A DNA stretch of 64,000 nucleotides from Sthenelais limicola (taxonomy: Eukaryota > Annelida > Polychaeta > Phyllodocida > Sigalionidae), in assembly GCA_942159475.1 (NCBI GenBank), contig OW804096.1:90003784-90067783 (forward strand). The letters are read 5' to 3'. This document shows, piece after piece, positions 23,498-33,297 of this stretch. A program made the position numbers and the translations under genes. Within the stretch, counting starts at the first letter, position 1. Each line of letters begins with the position of its first letter. The notes beneath the pieces were generated by a model that was not told the origin of the DNA, did no database searches, and saw only the letters and a list, made by a program, of their open reading frames with translations.

Positions 23498-24984
23498 TAG
23501 AGAAAAAAACGGGAGATTGTTCCAAGAAAGTTGAATGGACACACGAGCACAGAGCCGTTTCTGTCTCTGTATGTTCCAACATTCCTGGTTTTACCGAGCC
23601 TCAATGCTTTCTTTCAGAGGAGCTAGACGATTTATTATCCCAAATGATGTCATACATTGCTCAAATCCAGACAACGGCTATGGCCTTGTCTTTGGAGAAA
23701 TGGTCGGGGGTTGTAGAGTCATTGAAAGGTCTTCTCGATACATGGAGCGCATTATCCGAAGATACTGAGAATAGCCCAGATAAACATCAAAGCGTTGATA
23801 ACGACCTTGTGCTTGCCGCCAAACAGCAAACAACGGAGGAGGAGAAAGAGGATGAGGAGGGAGAGGGAGAGGGGGAGATGGAGGAGGAGGAGGAGGAGGA
23901 GGAGGCAAAGAAAAAGAAAGGGAAAAAGTCGAATAAATATAAACACACAGGAAGCTATAACATGTATAAGCACGTTCAAAGAATACATGGAAAATTTATG
24001 ACATATGTAGCCCAACTCCCTGTTATAGGGTTTAATTCGGCAAACTATGATCTTAACTTGATAAAGTCAAGAATATTCGACCATTTGGCTGTGACAGACC
24101 CGGACAGTAAATCATTCGTGATAAAGAGGAACAATTCTTATTTGTCCATAACAACACCCACTCTGAAATTCCTTGACATATCCCAGTATCTTGCGCCCGG
24201 GAGTTCGTATTCCAACTTTTTAAAATCTTTTGGAGTTGCAGAGCAAAAATTTTGGTTTCCCTATGAATACATGGACTCATATTCCAGACTAGAGGAGACG
24301 GTTTTACCTTCTCACGACAAGTTTTATTCCGTGCTTAAGGGAAAAAACATATCCGACGAGGAATATGCCACAGTTGCTCGGGTTTGGGAGAGAGAGGGCA
24401 TGAGAAATCTAAAAGATTTGCTAATTTACTACAACAACCTGGACGTGAAACCCATGGTTTGCGCCATAGAGGAGCTGCAAAAATTCTACTTTCAAAAAGA
24501 TTTAGATGTGTTTAAACTGTCTGTATCTGTTCCGGGGATGGCTAGACGCATGTTATTCTCCAGCATGCCTGATTCAACATATTTTTCGCTGATAGGCGAA
24601 AAGGATGAAGACTTGTACACAACTGTAAAAAAGAACATTATTGGGGGACCGTCAGTGATATTTCATAGACACCATAAAGTTGGAGAAACACTCATCCGCG
24701 GTGGTGATAAAGTATGTCAGAATATCGTTGGATATGACGCCAATGCTTTATATCTTTGGAGTTTGGGGCAAGAAATGCCCACAGGCTCATATATATGCAG
24801 ACTTAAGAAGAATGATTTCTATCCGGAGAAGCACACAAAGCATTTGCTTATGTTTGTGTGGTTAGAATGGTTAAATGACAACAGCGAGCATGTCATATTA
24901 CACCGACTGAATAATGGGAACGAGATTCGGCTCTCGTCATACCTCGTTGATGGCTATTGCCCCGCAACCAACACGATTTACGAG

Positions 24985-25276
24985 GTGAGGATAACTAAGT
25001 ATATGTATAGCAATCAGTCTTTGAGATAATGAATCGTGTCTATCAGCGGGCACGTAACTTTCTATTCATGCTTTTGTGCGTTGGTCGTATGAAGCCAGCG
25101 CGTTTAATGTCTGTTCGTTGATGATGGATTTCTATTGAATTGTTAGACACTGTCGCCGGGGCGGTAGTGTCTTTGATATAGACACAGACAGTTGCTGCTC
25201 GAGCAATTACGAAAGATGGACACTTTTCCCCGAGCGATATTTGCTAATAACATATATATTTGATTTATTTTTCTAG
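24985..25276 (+). other. Polymerase intron between motifs A and B
   Basis: Donor GAG|GTGAGG and acceptor TTTTTCTAG|TTC, phase 0 on both sides, 292 bases. The following exon opens with the FNGCYFHG motif usual downstream of motif A in these polymerases. Confidence 0.75.
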
Positions 25277-25964
25277 TTCAATGGGTGCTACTTTCACGGG
25301 CATGGCTGTATGAAGAATAAAATGAGTGAACAAGAGTGGGAGAGTAGACGCGATCGGACTCGGATAAAAAGAGAATTTCTCATGCAATTAGGGTTTTCTT
25401 TTGTGACAATGTGGGAATGTGAGTTTAATCATCTGATTAAAGACAACACAGTCATTATGGAATAAAGGGAGGCTTTATTCCCCTGTTTTTATAAGAAGAA
25501 TCCAAAGCGAGTGACGGAAGAAAAGATTTTAGAAGGTGTGGCTAGCGGCGATCTATATGGCGCGGTGGAACTTGATTTGGAGATTCCATCTCGATGGTCT
25601 GCTTTTTTTTCTAGAGACATTCCTCCGGCTGAATATTTTGCGGAAATGTCGCCCATATTCTGTACGACTGATGTTTCTCCAGAACATGTGGGTTCTCACA
25701 TGCAAGAACATATCAGGGAACAGGGTTTATCCACCAAGCCTCGAAAGCTTTTGGTGAGCGGAGGACGCGCCAGAAAGATACTGGTAGCTACGCCTCTTTT
25801 GAAATGGTACCTCGAGCATGGCTTAATTGTCACCAGAATATACCAGGTAGTGGAATTTATTCCAAAAGCTTGTTTTAAATCGTTTCAAGAGGAAGTTTCC
25901 AACGCGAGAAGAGAGGGTGATGCTAATGGCTCGACTGTCACCGCCGACACCATGAAACTGATCG

Positions 25965-26071
25965 GTGAGTAGCGAGCTTGAAAATTGGTCTTTTTTCGCC
26001 GCGATTGGCTTGTTTTTGACCTGAGGACTTTTTCTATCATTAATTGATGTTAATTTATCTATTCAATTAAG
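25965..26071 (+). other. Polymerase intron splitting motif B
   Basis: Donor ATCG|GTGAGT, acceptor CAATTAAG|GG, phase 1, 107 bases. The Gly codon of the NSGYG signature is formed across the junction. Confidence 0.8.
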
Positions 26072-26371
26072 GGAATTCGGGCTATGGAGGGTTGATCATG
26101 TCCAAGGAAAAACACGGCACTGTAAAGTATACATCGTCAAGACAGGCGGCTCAGCTTTTAGTGAACAGACCGGCTTTCAGAAAATTGACAACATTGGACA
26201 ATGACAAATACGAAATTGAGATGGTCAAGTCCAAAATCCGTCTAGATCTCCCCATCTACGTGGGCTACTTTGTGCTTCAATACGCCAAGCTGAGAATGCT
26301 ACAGTTTTACTACGACTGCCTAGATCGCTATGTCGACAGAAGCAATTTCGAATATATGGAGATGGATACTG

Positions 26372-26530
26372 GTGAGTTACTGGGGGGGACTGACAAGACA
26401 TAGGAACGTCTATTTGCTGTTGAATTTATTCGCGGGTCTAAATATAAATATGCAATACGCACTGCTCATAAAAAACACGTGTTTATGATAGTTTCTTTTC
26501 TTTTCTTTTTTTTATTTCTTATTTAAACAG
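26372..26530 (+). other. Polymerase intron splitting motif C
   Basis: Donor ACTG|GTGAGT, acceptor TTAAACAG|AT, phase 1, 159 bases. The second Asp codon of the catalytic DTDS motif is formed across the junction, which strongly supports splicing. Confidence 0.85.
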
Positions 26531-27049
26531 ATAGCGCATACTTTGCTCTGGGTGCAAGGGATCTGGAGGCGGTCATTCGAGAGGATCTGAAGAAAGAGTA
26601 CCAAGACCTGATAGTCAACATGTGCGGTCGGCATATGGACGCTATGTGGTTTCCTAAAAAATGCTGCAATTCCTGCGCAAAATACTCCAAAAGAACTCCG
26701 AGGTTATTCAAGCTGGAGGCAGAGGGTGACGAAATGATTGCTTTAACTAGCAAAACGTATATTCTAAAAGAGAATACATCGTCATTTAAAATTAGCTGTA
26801 AGGGTGTGAGTAAGAAGGCATTACAAGACCCGCTGGCCATATACTCTGGTGTTTTGGGGAGCAAGAGAAGCTTTGATGGTAGACTCATCGGGTTCAGACA
26901 GAGAAACAATACGGTTTTCACATATAAACAGGACAGATGCGGTTTCTCGTATCTGTATATGAAGAGAAAGGTGCTTTCTGATGGGAAAACTACCGAGCCT
27001 TTGGATATTATCTTAAGCCCGTGGCCCAAAACTGACTATCACATTATCG

Positions 27050-27567
27050 ACAATGACGGTCATCCTTTGTATCTGGGCTATAAATGCTCAATCGCGTTTG
27101 AGTCGATTTGCTTCACAGACTGTGAGCGATTGTTTTACTACATGATGGTGAGTCGCATCAGGAGAGAAAGCAGCCTACTTTTGCCCTCTAAAAAAAATAA
27201 AAATAAAAAGAATAAAACAGATTTGGAACTTTTGAAAGATGTTGTTGTCCACAAGTGTCTAGCAACGACGAGAAAGCGTCTGCAGAAAAGCCCCCTCGTG
27301 CGTTCTAGCAAATGGCTAGAGATTAGAGAGGAGGTAATGGGAGACGTTCTTGACTTGAAGCTGAACTCGGATTTTCAGGCGGAATTATGTCTGTGTCTAA
27401 CCGGCGCTAGCAGCGTTATTTACGCGACCTCTAGAAACAAATACTGGAGTGTCGGTATGTCGGCTGCAGCGGCTGAATTGTGTACGACTGATGCTTTTAA
27501 AGGAGCAAATATGATAGGAAAAATGTATGAAAATATAAGAAGTAGTGCAGGGCTCACCGGCTTATTC
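27050..27567 (+). other. NADAR-like (YbiA-type) domain at the polymerase C terminus
   Basis: After the palm/thumb end (KRKVLSDGKTTEPLDI) the same exon continues about 170 residues. The segment starts with HPLYLGYKCSIAFESICF then TDCERLFYYMM, matching the N-terminal NADAR pattern (aromatic-start, F.S.E...Q). It goes on to SSKWLEIREEVMGDVLDLKL (the W..VR..VM..A...KF helix), the LCLTGASSVIYATS strand, KYWSVGMS (WG.G loop) and GANMIGKMYENIR (G.N.LG..LM..R helix). NADAR proteins are N-glycosidases acting on ADP-ribosylated guanine or riboflavin intermediates. Some usual residues are replaced (EH to ER, WG to WS), so activity is uncertain. Confidence 0.7.
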
Positions 27568-27624
27568 TAAAGCCAGCCAGCCAGGGTTACAGACGGTCAG
27601 CCCGCAACTGCAGCCGGTCGGACA

Positions 27625-28302
27625 ATGACAATGATGATGATGCCTGAGTGCACTGCTGACATATCTAACCACATATTTACCAGTCCCGCTAGTTGTACTG
27701 TTTACGGTTCGAGCGGTGCTGGTAAAACTCAGCTCGTTAAGAGAATAATTAGCAATAGAAGCTATATGTTTGACATACCTCCGAAAAAGGTATATTATTT
27801 TTACGGTGTTTGGCAGCCCGTTTTCGCCGACATAAAAAAGTCTGAAGATAATGTATATTTCTTTGAGGGTTTGCCGCCTGATTTAGACTTTATAGTAGAG
27901 AACGAATCTGTACATAAACTCATTGTGATAGATGATCTTATGAGTGACGTTGTGAAATCTAGTGAAATGGAAAAGCTGTTTACAAGAGAGAGCCACCATA
28001 GAAATATAAGTGTGTTGTTTATATCTCAAAATATTTTTTGCCAAGGAAAACACGCTCGAAATATTGCTTTAAATTGTCATTATATCATTCTTATGAGAAA
28101 CCCTCGAGATGTGCAGCAAATAGCTCATTTGGGTCAGCAGATGGGTATAAAGAACGAGTTGACGCAGGCGTTTAGGGACGCCACCAACAGAGCATACGGC
28201 TATCTTTTGGTGGACATTTCTCCGCACAAGGGTGCGCAAGAGAGTGACTTTGTGTTAAAAACAGACATTTTCCCAGGAGAAAATCAGATTGTGTATGCAT
28301 AA
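27625..28302 (+). CDS. A32/FtsK-type genome packaging ATPase
   Basis: 225 residues, ATG at 27625, 55 bases after the polymerase stop. Walker A GSSGAGKTQ lies near residue 30, Walker B LIVIDDLM near residue 104, and a conserved sensor-like segment LFISQNIF and the ARNIALNCHYIILMRNPRD stretch follow, as in the HerA/FtsK superfamily packaging ATPases of Polintons, adintoviruses and nucleocytoplasmic viruses. Predicted role: pumping the genome into preformed capsids. The frame is complete. Several Met codons (ATG ACA ATG ATG) crowd the start, so the exact initiator is uncertain. A poly(A) signal follows at 28371. Confidence 0.9.
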   Translation: MTMMMMPECTADISNHIFTSPASCTVYGSSGAGKTQLVKRIISNRSYMFDIPPKKVYYFYGVWQPVFADIKKSEDNVYFFEGLPPDLDFIVENESVHKLIVIDDLMSDVVKSSEMEKLFTRESHHRNISVLFISQNIFCQGKHARNIALNCHYIILMRNPRDVQQIAHLGQQMGIKNELTQAFRDATNRAYGYLLVDISPHKGAQESDFVLKTDIFPGENQIVYA

Positions 28303-28370
28303 ACATGTATCGTATTGTGTATGTATGTATGTGTGTATGTATGTATGTATAAGGGTCGTGTAAATGATCA

Positions 28371-28376
28371 AATAAA
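28371..28376 (+). terminator. Poly(A) signal after the ATPase gene
   Basis: AATAAA followed by an A-rich run, about 70 bases after the ATPase stop. A TGTA microsatellite (28315-28350) lies between, giving the GT-rich context common at 3' ends. Confidence 0.5.
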
Positions 28377-28829
28377 AAAAAAATATATATAACCATGACC
28401 AGAAATTATGTTATTCATAATGCGATTCTATATTCTAATGACTCGAAATTGGCAACATGAGGCCTTTGTAATTTCGCCTGATGACTCTCGTTCCCCTAAA
28501 TAACGACTAGCGATATATCCACTCGAAAAACGCCATAGAATCCTATGCATTAAGTCTTGACCAGTCACAACCGGTTATTGGTCGAGTTGAGTTTCTATTT
28601 TTATGACCTTAAACTACCCCAATACGCGAAATGAACTTTTCCTTTTGCGACTTTGGTGATTCACAGTGGGAAAACGAACCATCATATATGTATATATATA
28701 TTTATATAGCGATAATAAATTGAAGCGAAGACTGAATTTTGTTTCATTCTACTGCAAACCGTTGAATGAGCTACACGTTCCTATTACGGAGGAGCGAGAG
28801 GTTTTAGTATCTTATTGTTCTGGTGTGAA
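28377..28829 (+). promoter_or_regulatory. Intergenic region with TATA-rich promoter
   Basis: About 450 bases without a gene. TATATATATATTTATATA at about 28689-28706 lies about 125 bases before the ATG at 28830 and is the best promoter candidate for the four-ORF structural cluster. Confidence 0.4.
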
Positions 28830-29156
28830 ATGTCGACTTTACTCGAGGACAATAAGTGTTTTCTCACTTTACTGACTACAACGTCTAGTAATATTCAGGC
28901 GGAAGCGATACTAGAGACAGCGACGCCTCAGCAGATTGCTTCAATAAGCGAGATAGCGCAATATTTACCACAGCTAAATCTAGATAGGAAAACGAGCCAC
29001 TCTTTACTGAAGAAAAAAGTTATTCTCGGTTTATTGGCGAATCCGAAAAGCACAAAAACTAAAAAGCTCAGCATCATTAGGCGGTACAGACGCAGTATAC
29101 TAGACTTTTTGAGACATATAAAGAAACCGTTGCTAGCCGTATTGCGGGAGCTATAA
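28830..29156 (+). CDS. Small basic protein, structural cluster ORF 1
   Basis: 108 residues from ATG 28830. The N-terminal half is helical and rich in Ile, Gln and Ser; the C-terminal half is strongly basic (LLKKKV, KTKKLSIIRRYRRS, HIKKP). Proteins of this size and charge lie just upstream of the capsid gene in Polinton-type elements and may be core or DNA-binding components. The stop overlaps the next ATG in TAATG, so the two reading frames may be translated from one message. No named domain. Confidence 0.65.
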   Translation: MSTLLEDNKCFLTLLTTTSSNIQAEAILETATPQQIASISEIAQYLPQLNLDRKTSHSLLKKKVILGLLANPKSTKTKKLSIIRRYRRSILDFLRHIKKPLLAVLREL

Positions 29157-29266
29157 TGTCTGGACACAAAACGAAAAAAGTCGTTCTTGTGCCCTATCAG
29201 AAATATCTAAAGTACGAGCAGTATTTGAGAGACATAGAACGCACAAAAACCAGTGACGAAAAGCAG

Positions 29267-29298
<32 letters not shown>

Positions 29299-29683
29299 CA
29301 TTGAACACTCGACAGAGCCACAACAACAACAACAACAACAACTGGGGAATGGTATTCCCACCGCCGCTGCTAATGATAATAATAATAATATTAATAATAA
29401 TAATAATAATAGCTTCCTATCACCTAAAGCTCAAGAAAGAGAGAAGGAAGACGGCCAATTATTATTATCACCATCGCCACACAGTCCGGCCGACACCACC
29501 ACCACCACCGACACAGCGGCGCATCGAGTTGACATATTGCCCCCGGTGTTACACAACGCAAAAACCCCCGCCCCAACCCCCTCCTCCCTCCTCGCAACGA
29601 CCGGAGCACCATTCCTAAGTGGGTTACGTTGTGGAAACGCTAAATATGAAGCAAAAATCAAAGAAGAAGAAGACGCCAGTTAA
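29156..29683 (+). CDS. Low-complexity core-like protein, structural cluster ORF 2
   Basis: 175 residues. The first 30 (KKVVLVPYQKYLKYEQYLRD) resemble the conserved start of small proteins that precede the capsid gene in related elements. The rest is simple sequence: a CAG-encoded Gln run (29263-29299), a second Gln run, an Asn run (AAT repeats, 29379-29410), then Thr/Pro-rich sequence. The ATG overlaps the stop of the previous ORF. The TAA at 29681-29683 is in the same frame as the capsid frame that follows immediately. The conserved part is real coding; the repeats are expansion-prone. Confidence 0.6.
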
Positions 29684-30961
29684 AATGTTTATTACAAACA
29701 ATACAGACCTATAGGCATCGTGTCTGGAACATCCCCTCTCGAATTTGATATTGTGAATAATTCTCCCGATTATATGGACATTTCAAACGCCGAGCTGGAG
29801 CTTATCGTGCAATTGAGAGGCGATGACGGCGAAAAAATCACAGCCGCAAAAGAGGCTACTCTAATTAATCGACCAGCCACCAGCATATTCCGTCAGATGG
29901 ACTTGAGCCTCCAACAGACTGTTGTTTCTTCCTGGATCGGAAATAATTTTCCTTTTAATACGTATATTGACACTCTGCTAGAGACCGGCTCGGGCGAAAC
30001 TAACCTGAGCTGGGCGGCGATGGCCGGCTTTTGCAAAGACACGGCTGGTTCCATGGATGAATTCAAAAAGTCATCAGGCGGCAATCTGGCTCTATCCGCG
30101 AGGAATGACTTTACAAAAGAAGGCAAGTTGTGGATGATGAAAACTAAACTGCTTATGGACTTTGCCCAGCAGCCTAAGCCCCTCATCAACGGAGTTCCCG
30201 TTAATATCAAGCTGTACCCGGCTCAGGATAAATTCAGACTAATGTACGAAAGTCCAGAAGCCAAGGCAGAAAGAGACAAAACAGACACCGCCAGCAAAGC
30301 GAGAACTCTACCATCGCAGTCCTATAGCGTGCATATCGTCTCCGCTTGTCTAAACGTCGCGATGATCAGGCTTAACCCCTCGCTCCTGATGTATCACAAT
30401 GAAGTAATTAGCTCAAAAATGGCTATGTATCCATTCACCAAAAGCGACATTAAAATATTCAATATCCCCAAAGGAAGTCAGGCATTCTCTCAGGACAATT
30501 TATTTCAGGACGCCATACCCAAACAACTGGTTATTGGCTTGGTTGATGCTCAGGCCTATGTGGGCCACAGCGAAAAGAACCCCTTTAATTTCGGTGCCTA
30601 TCATCTAAACTACCTTAGCCACTGCATTAACGGCCAGATAGTGACAGGGGCGGCTATGCAGCCAAACTTTGAAAATAAACAGTATGTCAACGAGTATTCT
30701 CATTTGTTTAAGCGACTGCTTCCACGCGGCTCGTCTCCGCCCAATATCTCGTACTCTGACATGGCCGAGGAGTATGGCTTGTATGTTCTCGATATGGAAG
30801 CGTGCAAGGGCGAAGAATACACAAATCCTATCGAGAGAGGCCACACTCAGTTGTCAATGCGCTTTGCAAAGCCTCTGTCAGAAAATGTGACTGTTATAGT
30901 TTATGGAAAATTTGACGCACTTGTTCGCGTCGATCAGGCTAGAAACATCATTGTAGAGTAA
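29684..30961 (+). CDS. Major capsid protein (double jelly roll type)
   Basis: Open from 29684 to the TAA at 30959-30961. Resembles the animal F54H12.2-like family, the presumed hexon-type capsid protein of Polinton/adintovirus elements. Seen: the N-terminal P-x8-PLEF strand (PLEF at about 29733), DTLLETGSG, the KDTAG segment, NPFNFGAYHLNYL with its following Gly-Gln, and the C-terminal VYGKFDALVRVDQARNIIVE strand. There is no ATG at the start: family similarity already covers codons just before the GTG at 29720, the first in-frame ATG (29774) would remove the first strand, and the previous in-frame codon block ends in the TAA of ORF 2. Start mechanism unknown (readthrough, splicing, or decay). 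Body intact, about 420 residues. Confidence 0.85.
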   Translation, partial: NVYYKQYRPIGIVSGTSPLEFDIVNNSPDYMDISNAELELIVQLRGDDGEKITAAKEATLINRPATSIFRQMDLSLQQTVVSSWIGNNFPFNTYIDTLLETGSGETNLSWAAMAGFCKDTAGSMDEFKKSSGGNLALSARNDFTKEGKLWMMKTKLLMDFAQQPKPLINGVPVNIKLYPAQDKFRLMYESPEAKAERDKTDTASKARTLPSQSYSVHIVSACLNVAMIRLNPSLLMYHNEVISSKMAMYPFTKSDIKIFNIPKGSQAFSQDNLFQDAIPKQLVIGLVDAQAYVGHSEKNPFNFGAYHLNYLSHCINGQIVTGAAMQPNFENKQYVNEYSHLFKRLLPRGSSPPNISYSDMAEEYGLYVLDMEACKGEEYTNPIERGHTQLSMRFAKPLSENVTVIVYGKFDALVRVDQARNIIVE

Positions 30962-31404
30962 TGAATACGAGTCAAATCGATGAAATATTAAAACAAAACG
31001 CTCACACTAAAATGTGTTATCGTGGTGTTATTCCCTATAATCATATTCCACTAGAAAAGGTCATTAGACCTAGTTTATATGTGGTCAATTCGCAAAAATG
31101 TACAGAGCCCGGGTTGCATTGGTTTGTCGTGCATATACCGAAAAACGAAGGTAACGCGGAGCTATTTGATAGTCTAGGCCGGGCTCCGGAGTATTATGGT
31201 AGTAGAGTAGTGTCTTTTTTAATTTTAAATGGTCCCACGTATGCCTACAACAGAGCTCCAATCCAGTCGCCTATGTCAAGTGTGTGCGGAAATTATTGTA
31301 TACTATTTGCAGTTCAAAGATGCAAAGGCGTGGCCATGGTTGATTTTCTCAATATGTTTAGCCTGGAGAATTTAGAAACGAATGACAAGTATGTGGAATT
31401 TTAA
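30961..31404 (+). CDS. Adenain-type cysteine protease (virion maturation)
   Basis: 147 residues; the ATG overlaps the capsid stop (TAATG). Motifs of the adenovirus-protease/Ulp1-like fold are in order: catalytic His in GLHWFVV (residue about 59), acidic residue in LFDSLGR (about 77), the Gln of PIQSPMSS, and the catalytic Cys in VCGNYC (about 114). This is shorter than adenovirus protease (about 200) but normal for Polinton proteases. Role: cleavage of capsid-associated precursors. The neighbouring capsid, core and ATPase genes fit. Complete, with a poly(A) signal 88 bases downstream. Confidence 0.9.
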   Translation: MNTSQIDEILKQNAHTKMCYRGVIPYNHIPLEKVIRPSLYVVNSQKCTEPGLHWFVVHIPKNEGNAELFDSLGRAPEYYGSRVVSFLILNGPTYAYNRAPIQSPMSSVCGNYCILFAVQRCKGVAMVDFLNMFSLENLETNDKYVEF

Positions 31405-31925
31405 AAAACGAGCACAATGTATTGTGTGTGTGTGTCTGTATGTATGTATGTATGTATGTGTGTGTGTGTGTGTGTGTGTGTGATTTTAAGCAATAAAAAA
31501 AAAATAAAAAAAAAATAACAAACTTCTTCTTGTGGTGTGTTTTGTGTTTTGGAAATAAAATAAAAGCTCACATTACGTTCAAATATTCATTCGTAGACAA
31601 GTCACGGGGTTAATAAGAACGATTTGAACCGTTTTCGTCAGCAGTCCATTCCCATTTCCCTTTGACGGTTGACGACAAGCGGGTCATCCTTTCATACACT
31701 TTATTACGTATGGGCTAATAAAACCCTGGAGAAAGGGGGAGGGAGGAAGGGTGGGAAAAGGGAGGGGGGCTCGGCGGAAGCGGAAATGACAGACACCGAC
31801 AAAGCTTTGTTCCTGGGGCTTAAGTCCTCCAGGTACTGGTCACTTTCTTGTCTGGTCACAACTAGACAAGACGCACTACCTCTCTCTCTCTTTCTCGCTG
31901 TCTTGACCATCGCTCGCTCGCCGTC
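31405..31925 (+). other. Intergenic: poly(A) signal and TG/TGTA microsatellite
   Basis: A TG/TGTA microsatellite (31420-31482) leads to CAATAAAAAAAAAAT (AATAAA at 31492-31497), the 3' end of the structural cluster. Downstream to 31925 there is a GA-rich stretch near 31733-31770 and a CT tract near 31880-31905 just before the glycoprotein ATG. No gene. Confidence 0.55.
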
Positions 31926-32831
31926 ATGTTACCTGGACGGATGCTCGTTGCAGCTACGCTGCTTTTTGTTGTCGTGGGGCCGCTGGAGGCCCGCCAGCTT
32001 TGCGTAAAGTGTAGCTGCCGGGATGGAGCTATTCGCTGTCGCCAGCAGATCATAAGCTGGCGAATGTTGCTCACGACGTATAGAGATATGCAAGACATTG
32101 TGGAGATAGACCTGAGATGGTCAAAACTCGTGGGGTCGGCCATCTCCGAGGAAAGGTTGAGGGAGATATATCCCAACCTCGCCACGCTTGACATCAGCGT
32201 GGGGCTGGATGGCCTGGGGTGTTACCTCCCCCAGGTAACTTCGATCAACTCACAGCGACTCACAGTTGTGACAGGCTGTGGGATCGACGACTTGGATCAA
32301 CTACTACTACTAGTCGATTCTCCGGACACCGCCACCGCAGCCACCACCCCAGTCCCAACCAGCGATCCAACCACCACCGCCACCACCACCACCACGGCCC
32401 TCATGACCCTGGAGACACCAACAGCAGCCAGCGATCCGACCACCACCACCACCACCACCTCCTTCTCAACATCTGCAGCATCATCACCCAACAGCATCGT
32501 TACCACTACTTTGTCGCCCCAGGCACAAATCTCCAGGCTGAAAAGCGTGCTGATGAACATACAGGAGCTGCTTTGGGAGCTCCTGGAGTTGTGCATGGGG
32601 TTGGAGATCCCCGGCGCAGGAATTGCGGCAAGCACTGTCCTGCTTAGCCTCTACAGATGGTGGAAGAAGAGGCAAGACCAAGACCAAGACAAGAACGCAA
32701 CAGGACACAACGTGAAGGAGGAGAAAAAGGTCAAGAGTAGTAGTGGAGACGTGGAAGCAACACTTTCGGACGGGGAGGCCAGACTTTTGATGGACTTGAC
32801 CATTCCATCCGAGGGCAAGTCCGCTGAGTAA
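31926..32831 (+). CDS. Mucin-like type I membrane glycoprotein
   Basis: 301 residues. N-terminal signal peptide (LVAATLLFVVVGPLEA); a Cys-rich head (CVKCSCRDGAIRC, further Cys at GCYL and TGCG); a leucine-rich-repeat-like middle (IVEIDLRWSKLV, NLATLDISV); a long Thr/Ser/Pro stalk (about residues 135-200), which would be heavily O-glycosylated; a hydrophobic segment (GLEIPGAGIAASTVLLSLY) followed by WWKKR; and a charged cytoplasmic tail. The CRDGAIRC and LRR-like features recall an LRR N-cap of captured host origin. Predicted surface attachment or envelope protein. Family unknown. The stop overlaps a GA|GTAAGT donor (intron 32828-33151) that could extend the tail in phase. Confidence 0.65.
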   Translation: MLPGRMLVAATLLFVVVGPLEARQLCVKCSCRDGAIRCRQQIISWRMLLTTYRDMQDIVEIDLRWSKLVGSAISEERLREIYPNLATLDISVGLDGLGCYLPQVTSINSQRLTVVTGCGIDDLDQLLLLVDSPDTATAATTPVPTSDPTTTATTTTTALMTLETPTAASDPTTTTTTTSFSTSAASSPNSIVTTTLSPQAQISRLKSVLMNIQELLWELLELCMGLEIPGAGIAASTVLLSLYRWWKKRQDQDQDKNATGHNVKEEKKVKSSSGDVEATLSDGEARLLMDLTIPSEGKSAE

Positions 32832-33259
32832 GTTTGTTTTGCTTTTTTAAAAAAAAAAAAATAAAACGCATCAAACGCACGCATATCGGTGTATCTATCT
32901 ATCTATTTTTTTTTTATTTCTTTTTATCCGTCTTTCTGTATGCATTTATTGATAATGCGGATATTTATGTAGGCTTTACTCTATCTGTCTCTCTCTGTCT
33001 GTGTCTCTTGTTTTAAAAAATTCATCTTTATGTATGCATATATGCGCGCGTATACTCGTATTGCATTTATTAATAAGGTGGATATTTATGCGGGCTTTAC
33101 TGATCCACTTTCAGACATATGGCCTGACTCCATTTTTGTTGGCCTTTTCAGGCTTGTGCCGTTAACTGTCGCCTGGCTGCCACGTCGGAGCAATAGAAGA
33201 AACTTCGGCAAACCACCAAATAGACTGACTTTGTACATATATGTGTGTGTGCGTGTGTT

Positions 33260-33297
<38 letters not shown>

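Larger units (their letters stand above)
19947..27570 (+). pseudogene. Family B DNA polymerase (protein-primed type), broken
   Basis: Replicative polymerase of the element. Exons by GT-AG rule: 19947-20201, 20327 to 24984 (interrupted), 25277-25964, 26072-26371, 26531-27570, all in matching phase. Order: C2H2 fingers (HCVEC 20650, VCKFC 20728, MCQFC 20848, KCSRC 20970); exonuclease motifs DFE (22152), GFNSANYD (about 24030) and YYNNLD (about 24430); an acidic Glu-rich insert (23835-23920); polymerase motif A GYDANALY (24730), motif B KLIGNSGYG across the third intron, motif C DTDS across the fourth. A C-terminal NADAR-like domain follows. Breaks: frameshift inside the fourth finger near 20995, TGA at 21459, a MITE at 22170-23497, TAA at 25463. 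Catalytic residues themselves look intact. Confidence 0.9.

Noticed and set aside
29253..29661. Alternative frames over the Gln/Asn repeats of structural ORF 2
   Set aside because: Repeat-driven open frames; only the frame at 29156 has a conserved N terminus and the TAATG link.
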